Source of the DNA: Oscillospiraceae bacterium
Lineage (GTDB): Bacteria; Bacillota; Clostridia; Oscillospirales; Oscillospiraceae
Reading direction: 5' to 3'
Length of the DNA: 64,000 bases
NCBI GenBank assembly: GCA_017538965.1
Contig: JAFYHU010000062.1
Span: 38,472 to 102,471, forward strand
The position numbers and the translations under genes were made by a program. Shown here piece after piece: positions 6,770 to 14,960 of the stretch; the first letter of the stretch is position 1, and each line of letters begins with the position of its first letter. The notes below the pieces were generated by a model, which was not told the origin of the DNA, made no database searches, and worked only from the letters and a program-made list of their open reading frames with translations.

Positions 6770-9706
6770 ATGCATTCCATCCGATTCAAACTCTCCGCCA
6801 TCACCCTCGCGGCGATTCTCGTCAGCATTCTGACGGTGGTTCTCACGGTGGTCTTTACGGTACGGGACGAGAGCGACCGGAGCGCGACCGAGAATCTGAC
6901 GCTGCTGTGTGAAAACCAGCGGCAGTTGCTGGACGACTATTTCGACAGTATCGAGCAGTCGGTGGAGATGGCGGCCAATATTACGGTGGATTCGCTGGAC
7001 AGCGTCGCCCTGGTCGAGGGCGGCGTGGCCGGGGAATATGCCAGAAAGCACGGACATACGCCGGAACAGGCGAAGGCGCTGGACGCATATCTTGCTGCGC
7101 ACTGCGAGGAAGTACAGGAGGCTTTCGGCAGCGTCGCCAACCATACCAACGGCGTAGTGACCTACTATTACTGCATCAGCCCCGATATCAGCAATAACGA
7201 ACACGGCTTCTTCTATTCCAAGGTCGGCAAGACGGGGTTTGAAGAGCGGGAACCGCTGGATGCGCGCAAGCTGGATCCGAAGGACTTCGAGCATACCACC
7301 TGGTACTTTACGACCCTTCAGCGCGGCAGACCCTCGTGGATCGGCCCCTATCTGGCGCACTTCCTCGACGAGATGCTGACGGTCTCCTATACCACCCCGA
7401 TCTACAAGGCGGGGGTGGCAGTCGGCGTGCTGGGCATGGACATCCCCTTCGAAACGATGGTCACGCAGATCAGTTCGCTGAAAGTCTATGACAGCGGCTT
7501 TTACGCGCTGTTTGATTCTTCGGGGGCGGTGCTGTACCATCCCGAACTGCCGATGGGCAGCGTGCCGGAAGTATTCTCCGGCGAAGAGGGAAGAGCGCTC
7601 TTCCAGCAGAAAAGCAGCGAGGGCCGCGAGATCCGCTACAACTACGAGGGCGAGGAGCGGCAGATGGCTTTCTCGACTCTCTCCAACGGCACAAAGCTGG
7701 TCGTGACGGCGCCGGTCAAGGAGATCACGGCCTCGTGGTCACAGCTCAGCCGCTCGATCCTGTTTGAGACGGGGATCGTTGTTCTGCTTTTCGGCATCGT
7801 ATTTCTGCTTGCTCTGGGGCTTCTCATCACGCCGCTGCAGCGCCTGACCGCCGCTTCGGGCAGACTGGCGGACGGCGATTACGACGTGGAACTGGATTAT
7901 GAAGGCAAGGACGAGGTCGGCAGACTGACCGGCGCCTTCAAACAGATGCGCGATCATCTGAAACAGTATATCGGCGACCTGAACCGACGCATCAACACCG
8001 ACGAGCTGACGGGCCTGCCGAGCGTGAGCCGCTTTTACGAGCAGGCCGAGAACGTGCGCTTCCGCATCGTCGAGGCGGGAGGAAAACCGGTCATCCTGTT
8101 CTTCAACCTCAACGGCATGAAGGACTTCAACCGCCAGCATGGTCTGAAGGAAGGCGACCGTCTGCTCTGCGCGGTTGCGGAAATCCTGGCGAAGCATTTC
8201 GGAAAAGACAACTGCTGCCGCATGGGGCAGGATCAGTTTGCCGCAATCGTCGACGACGAGCGCCTGGACGAGCGTCTGAAAGCTGTGTTCGAAGACGTTC
8301 TGAACGCCAATGACGGCAAAACCCTCCCGGTGCGCGTGGGCGTGTATGAAGACCGGATGAGGTCGGTGGACACCAGCACGGCCTGCGACCGCGCCAAGTA
8401 TGCCTGCGACCTGCTGCGCGGCGCCTACGTGTCCGATTACCGCCGCTTTGACGAGACTATGCTGACCGGCATCGAGAGCTACCGCTATGTTGTCAACACG
8501 CTGGAAACGGCACTGGAGGAGCGCTGGATCAAGGTCTACTTCCAGCCGATTATACGCGCGGCCAACGGCAAGGTCTGCGATGAGGAAGCGCTTTCGCGCT
8601 GGATCGATCCGGACCGCGGGATAATCTCGCCGGGCGAGTTTATTCCGATTCTGGAAGACGCGCGCCTGATCTACAAGCTGGACCTTTACGTGCTGGATCA
8701 GATCCTGCTGAAGATCAAGGCACTGGAGGAGGAAGGCCTGTACGTCGTGCCGCAGTCGCTGAATCTGTCCCGCATCGACTTTGAGGCCTGCGACATTGTC
8801 GAAGAGGTTCGCAAGCGCGTCGACGAGGCCGGCATTTCCCGCGACAAGCTGACCATCGAGGTCACGGAAAGCGCGGTCGGACGCGATTTTGAATTCATGA
8901 AGTCACAGATTCTGCGCCTGCAGGAGATGGGCTTCCAGGTTTGGATGGACGACTTCGGCAGCGGCTATTCCGCGCTGGACGTGCTGCAGGATATCCATTT
9001 CGACCTGATCAAGTTCGACATGCGCTTCATGCATCGCTTCGGAGAGGGGAACGAGAGCCGCATCATCATGACGGAACTCGTGAAAATGGCTCTGGCCCTG
9101 GACGTTGAGACCGTGACCGAAGGCGTGGAGACGCAGGAGCAGGTCGAGTTCCTGCGGGAGGTGGGCTGCACCAAGCTGCAGGGATACTATTTCTGCAAGC
9201 CGATCCCGCTGGAAGAGATCGTCATGCGCTACCGGAAAGGCATCCAGATCGGATTCGAGAATCCGGAAGAGACGGACTACTATACAGCCATCGGACGCAT
9301 CAATCTCTACGACCTGACCGCGGTCTCGAACGCCGGCAGCGAGACGCTCGGCGATTTCTTCGATACGCTTCCGATGGCGGTGGTGGAATCGGATACCGAA
9401 GTCTTCCGAACGACCCGCAGCAACGACGCCTACCGCAGATTCATGGAGCGCTGGTTCCGCATCTCTGATCTGACAGCGCCGCGCCGCTTTGATTCGCTGA
9501 CGGACGGAGTGGACACCCCCTTTGCCGACGCCGTCATCCGCTGCCGCGAAGAGGGCGTACGCATGTTCTTTGACGCAAAGCTCCCGGACGGCTCGACCGT
9601 GCACAGCATGGCGCGCTTTGTCGCCAGGAACCCCGTGACCGGCATCTGTGCCAGCGCGGTCGCCGTACTCGGCATCTCAGACTCCTCAGCGGAAGAAAAG
9701 GAATAG
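6770..9706 (+). CDS. dCache-HAMP-degenerate GGDEF-EAL phosphodiesterase
   Basis: The 978-residue membrane receptor has TM1 at about residues 7-29, an extracellular dCache-like domain (about 30-325), TM2 at about 328-352, and HAMP (about 352-405). The GGDEF domain has its active motif replaced by GQDQF (about residue 485), so it is unlikely to make c-di-GMP. The EAL domain (about 565-825) keeps EALSRW (about 605), NLSRIDF, VTES, DDFGSGYS (about 726), K in DLIKFD, and EGVETQEQ, so c-di-GMP hydrolysis is expected. A further ~150 residues after the EAL domain look PAS-like but are weakly conserved. The binding lipoprotein encoded just upstream is a plausible ligand partner, and 5 bases separate this gene from the next. 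Confidence 0.92.
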   Translation: MHSIRFKLSAITLAAILVSILTVVLTVVFTVRDESDRSATENLTLLCENQRQLLDDYFDSIEQSVEMAANITVDSLDSVALVEGGVAGEYARKHGHTPEQAKALDAYLAAHCEEVQEAFGSVANHTNGVVTYYYCISPDISNNEHGFFYSKVGKTGFEEREPLDARKLDPKDFEHTTWYFTTLQRGRPSWIGPYLAHFLDEMLTVSYTTPIYKAGVAVGVLGMDIPFETMVTQISSLKVYDSGFYALFDSSGAVLYHPELPMGSVPEVFSGEEGRALFQQKSSEGREIRYNYEGEERQMAFSTLSNGTKLVVTAPVKEITASWSQLSRSILFETGIVVLLFGIVFLLALGLLITPLQRLTAASGRLADGDYDVELDYEGKDEVGRLTGAFKQMRDHLKQYIGDLNRRINTDELTGLPSVSRFYEQAENVRFRIVEAGGKPVILFFNLNGMKDFNRQHGLKEGDRLLCAVAEILAKHFGKDNCCRMGQDQFAAIVDDERLDERLKAVFEDVLNANDGKTLPVRVGVYEDRMRSVDTSTACDRAKYACDLLRGAYVSDYRRFDETMLTGIESYRYVVNTLETALEERWIKVYFQPIIRAANGKVCDEEALSRWIDPDRGIISPGEFIPILEDARLIYKLDLYVLDQILLKIKALEEEGLYVVPQSLNLSRIDFEACDIVEEVRKRVDEAGISRDKLTIEVTESAVGRDFEFMKSQILRLQEMGFQVWMDDFGSGYSALDVLQDIHFDLIKFDMRFMHRFGEGNESRIIMTELVKMALALDVETVTEGVETQEQVEFLREVGCTKLQGYYFCKPIPLEEIVMRYRKGIQIGFENPEETDYYTAIGRINLYDLTAVSNAGSETLGDFFDTLPMAVVESDTEVFRTTRSNDAYRRFMERWFRISDLTAPRRFDSLTDGVDTPFADAVIRCREEGVRMFFDAKLPDGSTVHSMARFVARNPVTGICASAVAVLGISDSSAEEKE

Positions 9707-9711
9707 AAGCG

Positions 9712-10950
9712 ATGATTCTGGATACTTCGAAATATCTCGGGCCCTGCTCCTGCGGGCGTGATCACGAGCTGCGCACCAAGCTGGTGGTATGCGAGCACGG
9801 CGCGCTGAAGAAATTTGACAGCTACATGGACGATGCGGGGCTCTCGGGCTTCCGCACCGTGCTCTATGACACCAACACCTACAACCTGCCGTCCGTTACC
9901 CGCGTGCGCGCGGATCAGGAGATCGTTCTCGAAGCGCAGGGCCTGCACAGCGAGAAGGGCCTGATCGAGGACTGCATGACCCGCTTCGTGCGAAAACCCG
10001 ATTACGTGGTCGCGGTCGGCGGCGGCACGCTGATGGACTTCGCGCGCTATTCCGCCTGGAAGCTCGGCATCCCCTTTGTCTCGGTTCCGACGATCGTCTC
10101 GGCCGACGGCTTCACGGCAGACATCTGCTCGATCATCATCGACGGACAGAAAAAATCGATTCCCATGCAGGCGGCGGACGCCGTGATCTGCGACATCGAC
10201 GTGGTGGCCGGGGCGCCGCGTTTCCTGACCATCGCGGGACTACAGGACATTATGGCCAAGTGCGTTTCCATCGCGGACTGGAAGATCGCCCACCTGGTTT
10301 CGGGGGAATACTTCTGCGAGCGCGTATGCGGCATGGCTCAGGAAGCGCTGGACCTGATGACAAAGTGTGCTTATGACCTCAAGGCCGGCAAGGAGCCGGA
10401 CATCGAGACCATGGCCTATACGCAGATGCTGTCCGGGCTTACGATGCAGATTCTCTCCAATTCCCGCGCGGCCTCCGGTGCCGAGCACCTGGTCGCCCAC
10501 CTGGTCGAGATGAAGCCGCGGGGCTTTGAAAACGCCCACGGCCTGCACGGCGAGTGCGTCGGCGTGGGAACCCTTCTGGTGGCGCAGGCCTATCATAAGC
10601 TGGCGGAGCGCGAGAGCATCGAGGTCAAACCCTTCACGCCCATCGACGAAGAATGGGTTCGCTGGGAATTCGGCGAGCTCGCCGACGGCATTCTGAAGGA
10701 AAACGAAAACGATGTGCTGGCGACCTTCCCGCCCGAAAATATCAAACTGCACTGGCAGGAGATCCGCGGCATCATCGCCGAGATTCCGTCCTATGAGGAG
10801 CTCGACAGCCTCTACGCCGCCATCGGGGCCAAGCACACCCTCGAAGAGCTGGGCATCGACCCGGTGGTGAAGGACAGCTTCCTGGACATCTCCTCCGCGA
10901 TCCGCAACCGCCTGACGCTGGCCAGAATGACCCGGCTGATCGCCGACTGA
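9712..10950 (+). CDS. egsA: sn-glycerol-1-phosphate dehydrogenase (EgsA/AraM family)
   Basis: The 412 residues belong to the iron-containing alcohol-dehydrogenase-like fold used by glycerol-1-phosphate dehydrogenases. Seen here are CSCGRDHEL at the N-terminus, GGGTLMDFARYSAWK (about 102), VPTIVSADGF (about 125), and metal-ligand regions SGAEHLVAHL (about 257) and HGLHGECVGVG (about 277). The enzyme reduces dihydroxyacetone phosphate to sn-glycerol-1-phosphate with NAD(P)H. In Bacillus subtilis this feeds heptaprenylglyceryl phosphate, and the gene (araM/egsA) lies beside araL, a HAD phosphatase, as it does here. The protein is slightly longer than Bacillus EgsA. It is third in the operon. Confidence 0.88.
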   Translation: MILDTSKYLGPCSCGRDHELRTKLVVCEHGALKKFDSYMDDAGLSGFRTVLYDTNTYNLPSVTRVRADQEIVLEAQGLHSEKGLIEDCMTRFVRKPDYVVAVGGGTLMDFARYSAWKLGIPFVSVPTIVSADGFTADICSIIIDGQKKSIPMQAADAVICDIDVVAGAPRFLTIAGLQDIMAKCVSIADWKIAHLVSGEYFCERVCGMAQEALDLMTKCAYDLKAGKEPDIETMAYTQMLSGLTMQILSNSRAASGAEHLVAHLVEMKPRGFENAHGLHGECVGVGTLLVAQAYHKLAERESIEVKPFTPIDEEWVRWEFGELADGILKENENDVLATFPPENIKLHWQEIRGIIAEIPSYEELDSLYAAIGAKHTLEELGIDPVVKDSFLDISSAIRNRLTLARMTRLIAD

Positions 10951-10957
10951 GGAGCCT

Positions 10958-11779
10958 ATGGACGACTACAGAAAACTGAGAGACTGCGAGCTCTTCCTCT
11001 TCGACATGGACGGCACACTCTACCTCGGCGACGAGGTCTATGACGGTGCCGTTGCCCTGATGGAAGGCATGCCGGAGCTCGGAAAGCGGTATATTTATCT
11101 CACGAACAACTCCTCCCGCGCCGGGACGGATTATATCACGCGGCTCAGAAGGCTCGGCTTCCCCTGCGAGGCGGAGAACGTCTTCACCTCGGGCATGGCC
11201 ACGGGCATGTACCTGAATCAGAACTGCCCCGGGGCCAGCGTATACCTCGCGGGAACAAAGGCTTTTTACCGTGAGCTTCAGTCCTACGGCATCCGGCTTG
11301 TCAACGACGAAAACGGACATACCGAAGCGGACACGGTCGACGTGGTCGTCCAGGGCTTCGACCGCGAGCTGACTTATGAAAAGCTGGACAGGGCGGTGCA
11401 CTTTCTGCGCCGGGGATCCAGGTTCATCGCCGCGAACCCGGACTGGGTCTGCCCGATGCCGGCCGGCGAGGTTCTGCCCGATTGCGGGAGCATCTGCGCG
11501 CTGCTCACGGCCTCGAGCGGAGTAAAGCCCGAGTACATCGGCAAGCCCAACCGGAACATGATCGACGTGATCAGCAGAATGACCGGCATTCCGAACGAAA
11601 AGATCTGCGCCGTCGGCGACCGGCTCTATACCGATATTGCCGTGGCGCAGAACGCCGGGGCGGTCTCGGTGCTGGTGATGTCCGGAGAGACGGACGAAGC
11701 CATGCTCGCCGCCGCCGAGCGCAAACCCGACTACGTCCTGCCGTCGGTGAAGGAACTGCACGAAGTGCTGCGCAGCTGA
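10958..11779 (+). CDS. HAD-IIA family phosphatase (NagD/AraL-like)
   Basis: The 273 residues carry all four HAD motifs: FDMDGTLYLG (motif I), TNNSSR (motif II), the Lys in IGKPN (motif III) and GDRLYTDIAVAQNAG (motif IV). The C2-type cap between motifs II and III fits the NagD/AraL group, which removes phosphate from small sugar or nucleotide phosphates. It follows egsA by 7 bases and ends the operon before a strong terminator. The egsA-HAD pairing repeats the araM-araL pairing of Bacillus. The substrate may be glycerol phosphate or another triose or pentose phosphate (inference). Confidence 0.87.
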   Translation: MDDYRKLRDCELFLFDMDGTLYLGDEVYDGAVALMEGMPELGKRYIYLTNNSSRAGTDYITRLRRLGFPCEAENVFTSGMATGMYLNQNCPGASVYLAGTKAFYRELQSYGIRLVNDENGHTEADTVDVVVQGFDRELTYEKLDRAVHFLRRGSRFIAANPDWVCPMPAGEVLPDCGSICALLTASSGVKPEYIGKPNRNMIDVISRMTGIPNEKICAVGDRLYTDIAVAQNAGAVSVLVMSGETDEAMLAAAERKPDYVLPSVKELHEVLRS

Positions 11780-11800
11780 TCGGGAGCATATCCCAAATAC

Positions 11801-11843
11801 AAAAATTCCCCGGAGGCGGTAATAAAACCTTCGGGGAATTTTG
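11801..11843 (+). terminator. Intrinsic terminator of the lipoprotein-EAL-egsA-HAD operon
   Basis: A 15-bp stem (11802-11816 with 11828-11842, one wobble pair) is built from AAAATTCCCCG and its complement, so A and T tracts flank it on both sides. It may also act leftward. Nothing else is evident in 11844-12023. Confidence 0.8.
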
Positions 11844-12023
11844 TTCGCCGGTTGCGGAGCGATCCGGGGATCGCTCCCTACGGATTTGAGGATAGTATGC
11901 ACTGCCGCGAATAATCACATAACAAAAGCGCGGCGGAGAAACTCTGGTGCGAGGTACAGGCTTCTCTTCCGCGCAATTGCACAAAGATGAGAACGGGGTT
12001 GGCCAAACATGACAACTCCGTTT

Positions 12024-12611
12024 TTATACAAATTGTCCGCTTTGGTAGTGCAGGATTGTGCAGCCGAGGGAGCGGGCTTCCTCTTCGCTGTGGGTGGCCA
12101 TGAGAAGAGCGGTCTGTCCGAGGGAATCGGCCAGCAGCTTCAGCACGCGCAAGCGCAGCTCGTCGTCCAAACCCTTGAAGGGCTCGTCCAGGACCAGCAG
12201 ATCGGGCCGATAAGCCATGGCGCGGGCAAGCGACACTCTCTGCTGCATGCCGCCCGAGAGCTCGTCCGGATACAAGGCCGCGGCATCCTTCAGCTCCAGC
12301 CGGTCCAGCCACTGCATGGCGTTTTCCCGGGCGTCCGGGTCAGCAGCCAGCGGGAGCAGGACATTCTCCAGGGCAGTGCGCCAGGGGAGAAGGCGCGGCT
12401 CCTGAAAGACGGCGGAGACGCGGCCAAAATCGCAGCGGACAGCGCCGCTGTCGGGCATCTGCAGGCCGAGCGCGACGCGCAGCAGGGTCGTCTTCCCGCT
12501 GCCGGAGGGGCCCATCAGAGCCAGACGCCCGCCGGAGGCGAGGGAAAGACTGCAGTCCCGCAGCACGGCTTTATCGCCGAAGGAAAGGACAACATCGCGC
12601 AGTTCAAGCAT
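12024..12611 (-). CDS. ABC importer ATP-binding protein (SsuB/TauB-like)
   Basis: The 195 residues hold Walker A GPSGSGKTT, Q-loop VSAVFQEPRLLPW, signature LSGGMQQRVSLARAM, Walker B LLVLDEPF and H-loop ATHSEEEA. The short length and the FQEPRLLPWRTALENV segment match ATPases of nitrate/sulfonate/taurine-type importers. The start overlaps the permease gene by 8 bases. It is the last gene of the TM1266-SBP-permease-ATPase group. Confidence 0.9.
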   Translation of the reverse strand: MLELRDVVLSFGDKAVLRDCSLSLASGGRLALMGPSGSGKTTLLRVALGLQMPDSGAVRCDFGRVSAVFQEPRLLPWRTALENVLLPLAADPDARENAMQWLDRLELKDAAALYPDELSGGMQQRVSLARAMAYRPDLLVLDEPFKGLDDELRLRVLKLLADSLGQTALLMATHSEEEARSLGCTILHYQSGQFV

Positions 12612-13368
12612 GTCTGCCGCCTCCTTTCCGGAAGTCCGTGCGGACCAGGCGCAGGAGAACGCGCTCGATCAGCAGACTGAGCAGGATGACCGTCAGCGTC
12701 CAGGCGAAGAGCTCGGTCGTTTCGAGATAGAGCTTCGATTCGTAGATCTGTCTGCCGATTGAAAGCGGCGGCACGGTGAGAACCTCCGCCGCGATCCCGG
12801 CGCGCCAGCCGAGCCCCAGCGCCGAGGACAGCGCCGAGCGGAAGAAGGGGAGCACCGAGGGAATCGTAATATGGCGCAGGACGGCGCCGCGGCCGAGGCG
12901 GTAGACGGCAGCCATCTCCAGAAGCTTCGGGTCCTGCCCGGCGATGCCGGCCGAGACATTGGCCCAGACGACGGGGAGAACCATCAGCCCCGTGATGACG
13001 ACCGGCAGGATATCCCGCCCGAGCCAGATCAGGGCGAGAATGATGAAGGAGGCGACGGGCGTGCTCTTGACCAGCGTCATCAGGGGCGCAAGCAGCTGTT
13101 TGCACAGGCGGCTGCGCTCCGTCAGGGCGGCCAGCAGAATCCCGAGCACGACGGCGGCCAGGATACCCGAGAGCACCCGCAGGATACTGCGGAAAACCGT
13201 TATCCAGAACCCGGCACCGCCGGCGAGGCGGATCAGGCAGCGCAGCACCTGCGCCGGAGAGGGAAGCAGCAGCTCCTTATTCACCAGCGCGGCCGCCAGG
13301 AACCAGACCGCCAGCCAGAACAGCGTCACGCCGAGCGCCGGAAGCAGTTTCCGGAGAGAGGCTTTCAT
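12604..13368 (-). CDS. ABC importer permease (SsuC/TauC-like)
   Basis: This 254-residue BPD-type permease has about six TM helices and the cytoplasmic EAA-like loop (EMAAVYRLGRGAVLRHITIPSVLPFFRSALSSALGLGWRAGIAAEVL) typical of the nitrate/sulfonate/taurine group. Its ATG overlaps the TGA of the binding-protein gene as ATGA (13365-13368). It should pair with the ATPase at 12024 as a homodimeric channel. Confidence 0.9.
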   Translation of the reverse strand: MKASLRKLLPALGVTLFWLAVWFLAAALVNKELLLPSPAQVLRCLIRLAGGAGFWITVFRSILRVLSGILAAVVLGILLAALTERSRLCKQLLAPLMTLVKSTPVASFIILALIWLGRDILPVVITGLMVLPVVWANVSAGIAGQDPKLLEMAAVYRLGRGAVLRHITIPSVLPFFRSALSSALGLGWRAGIAAEVLTVPPLSIGRQIYESKLYLETTELFAWTLTVILLSLLIERVLLRLVRTDFRKGGGRHA

Positions 13369-14333
13369 TTCAGAATGCAGTAGAAATCATCCCCCGGGAC
13401 GGCGCCGCCGATGGACTGGGGCGCGACCTTCAGCAGAATGTCATAGAAGGCGGAAAGTTGGGTCTGCATCTCTTCTCCCGTGATGAAGCAGATGTTGCAG
13501 CGGGGGATGGCCTTCTCGGCGACGGCGGCCTTCTGGAAGATGCCGGCGGCTTCGATGCATTCGGCGGCTTTCGCGGCATCGTCGGTCAGCAGCTGAACCG
13601 AGGCGGCATAATCCTTAAGGAAAGCGGCGACGGCATCCGGATGCTCTTTCGCAAACTCGGTGCGGACCACGGCACAGCCCTGGACGAGACTGCCGGGAGT
13701 GAAGACCTTGTCCCATTCTTCGGTGAGGTCGAGCACCACCTGCAGGTCCTTGTTCTGGGCGCGGGCGACCGTGAGAAGCGGCTCAGGCAGAACGGCGATT
13801 GCGACTTCGCCGGCGGTGACGGCGGTGTTCAGCTCGGCCGGCTGGGCATAGCTGTTGTCAATGGTGACTTTCACGCCGTTGGCGTCACAGAGCGCCTGAA
13901 ACAGGAAGCTCGGGTTCTGGGCAGGGGCATAGACGGTCTGACCGTCCAGATCGGCAAAGGATTTCACTTCGACCGAGCCGTCCGTGACCACATAGAGGAC
14001 GCCCAGCGTGTTCAGCGCGAGTACCTGGACTTTTCCTTCGGTCTTGTTGTAGAGCGCGGCGGCCGCGTTGGTCGGCAGGGCGGCAATGTCGCAGTCGCCG
14101 TTGACGAGGGCGGCGGTGACGTTTGAGGCATCGGTCTCCACCGAGAAGCTGTAATCCAGATCGGTATTGCCGGCATCCGCCTCGGCGATCAGGCCGGCGA
14201 GGCCGAAACCGGTGGTGCCGTTGAGCGTGAGCACGCGGACGGCTTCCTTCGGGGCATCCGCCGCCTGGGCGGCGCCGCAGAGAGCAAGACTGCATACAAG
14301 CAGAAGGGCAAGCAGAACAGAAAGTTTTTTCAT
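13365..14333 (-). CDS. NMT1/THI5-like ABC substrate-binding protein
   Basis: The 322-residue exported protein begins with a signal peptide (KKLSVLLALLLVCSLALCGAAQAADA). The LALCGAA stretch could be a lipobox, which would make it a lipoprotein. The body fits the NMT1/THI5-like/SsuA class: RVLTLNGTTGFGLAGLI, then GDCDIAALPTNAAAALYNKTEGKVQVLALNTLGVLYV and FADLDGQTVYAPAQNPSFLF. Relatives bind sulfonates, nitrate or formylaminopyrimidine, but no residue here settles the ligand. It lies 17 bases after a TM1266-type hydrogenase regulator and diverges from hydCBA, so a ligand linked to hydrogenase metabolism is possible (inference). Confidence 0.87.
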   Translation of the reverse strand: MKKLSVLLALLLVCSLALCGAAQAADAPKEAVRVLTLNGTTGFGLAGLIAEADAGNTDLDYSFSVETDASNVTAALVNGDCDIAALPTNAAAALYNKTEGKVQVLALNTLGVLYVVTDGSVEVKSFADLDGQTVYAPAQNPSFLFQALCDANGVKVTIDNSYAQPAELNTAVTAGEVAIAVLPEPLLTVARAQNKDLQVVLDLTEEWDKVFTPGSLVQGCAVVRTEFAKEHPDAVAAFLKDYAASVQLLTDDAAKAAECIEAAGIFQKAAVAEKAIPRCNICFITGEEMQTQLSAFYDILLKVAPQSIGGAVPGDDFYCILK

Positions 14334-14350
14334 GGTTTTTGACTCCTTTT

Positions 14351-14596
14351 TTATTTCTGAGAATAAATCGCGCGGGCGGTGACGCCGCTGAGGCGGCCGA
14401 GCTTGCCGGTGAGGGCGTTGACGGTGTCCGTCGGGGCATCCAGAACCAGGCAGATAACGCTGACCCCTTTTTCTCGGTAGGGGATGCCCATACGGCCGAT
14501 GACGCAGGCGGAATAGTCATGGAGGATGCCGTTGAGGGCTTCCACGGATTCCGGCGCTTCAACAATGACCGAGACGGCAGCAATGCGGGTTTCCAT
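14351..14596 (-). CDS. TM1266-family iron-only hydrogenase system putative regulator
   Basis: The 81-residue protein METRIAAVSVIVEAPESVEALNGILHDYSACVIGRMGIPYREKGVSVICLVLDAPTDTVNALTGKLGRL matches the small ACT-like TM1266 family, which travels with [FeFe] hydrogenase genes. The start at 14596 is chosen because AAAGGAG precedes it by a normal distance. A longer frame to 14641 runs back into the leader terminator. It heads a leftward group with an ABC importer and is divergent from hydCBA. Its mechanism is unproven in the family. ACT-like folds commonly bind small ligands, so it may sense the imported molecule (inference). Confidence 0.85.
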   Translation of the reverse strand: METRIAAVSVIVEAPESVEALNGILHDYSACVIGRMGIPYREKGVSVICLVLDAPTDTVNALTGKLGRLSGVTARAIYSQK

Positions 14597-14758
14597 CGGA
14601 TCTCCTTTCCCGCCGAACAAAAAAGCCATGCCGGAAGGCATGACACTTTTTCGCCGCGCGCGCAGGCACAGCGGTTATTCACGGCCTTCCGCCTCAAGCA
14701 GAGTTTCGGCGTCAGAAATGTTTCAAAGCCTCGCTGCAAGCGCCGCTCACAGTTCGGG
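14597..14758 (-). promoter_or_regulatory. Long leader with intrinsic terminator upstream of the TM1266-ABC genes; candidate riboswitch or attenuator
   Basis: From the predicted start of transcription near 14758, about 160 bases of GC-rich, structure-prone leader precede the ATG at 14596. The leader ends with a hairpin (CATGCC, loop TTCC, GGCATG; 14627-14642) followed by six U residues (14619-14624) and then the ribosome site. This is the usual layout of transcription attenuation. The upstream part shows no consensus boxes I recognise for TPP, SAM, cobalamin, Moco or glycine riboswitches. Confidence 0.55.
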
Positions 14759-14765
14759 TGGCGCT

Positions 14766-14794
14766 ATTGTAAGCCAGGAAAGCGGATTTGTCAA
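14766..14794 (-). promoter_or_regulatory. Promoter of the TM1266-ABC operon
   Basis: On the minus strand, TTGACA (14789-14794) and TACAAT (14766-14771) are separated by 17 bases, a near-consensus housekeeping promoter. It points away from the hydCBA promoter about 115 bases away. Confidence 0.78.
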
Positions 14795-14885
14795 TGGGAA
14801 TTGAGCACGCTCTGTTATTTTTTTGGCATAATATACAAAAATGATATTTTTTTCACGACAAACTGCCGAATCGCCGGACTTGGGC

Positions 14886-14914
14886 TTGTCATTTTGCCCT
14901 ACTTATTGTAAAAT
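14886..14914 (+). promoter_or_regulatory. Promoter of hydCBA
   Basis: TTGTCA (14886-14891) and TAAAAT (14909-14914) lie 17 bases apart. The leader to the hydC start is about 40-50 bases. Confidence 0.75.
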
Positions 14915-14960
14915 AGCACCATGGGTCATTCTGCGACCGCAACATCAGTGAAAAGAAAGG

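Noticed and set aside
11844-12023. Possible small gene or RNA between the HAD terminator and the ABC genes
   Set aside because: No ribosome site with a credible frame and no clear promoter-hairpin unit. Treated as empty.
13365-14333. Naming the binding protein as a thiamine-precursor transporter (ThiY)
   Set aside because: The NMT1/THI5-like fold also covers sulfonate, nitrate and other ligands. No ligand-specific residues or thiamine genes are visible.
14597-14758. TPP or cobalamin riboswitch ahead of the THI5-like importer
   Set aside because: The CUGAGA and ACCUGA-type TPP boxes are absent, and the cobalamin B12-box pattern is only loosely approached. Left as an unidentified leader.
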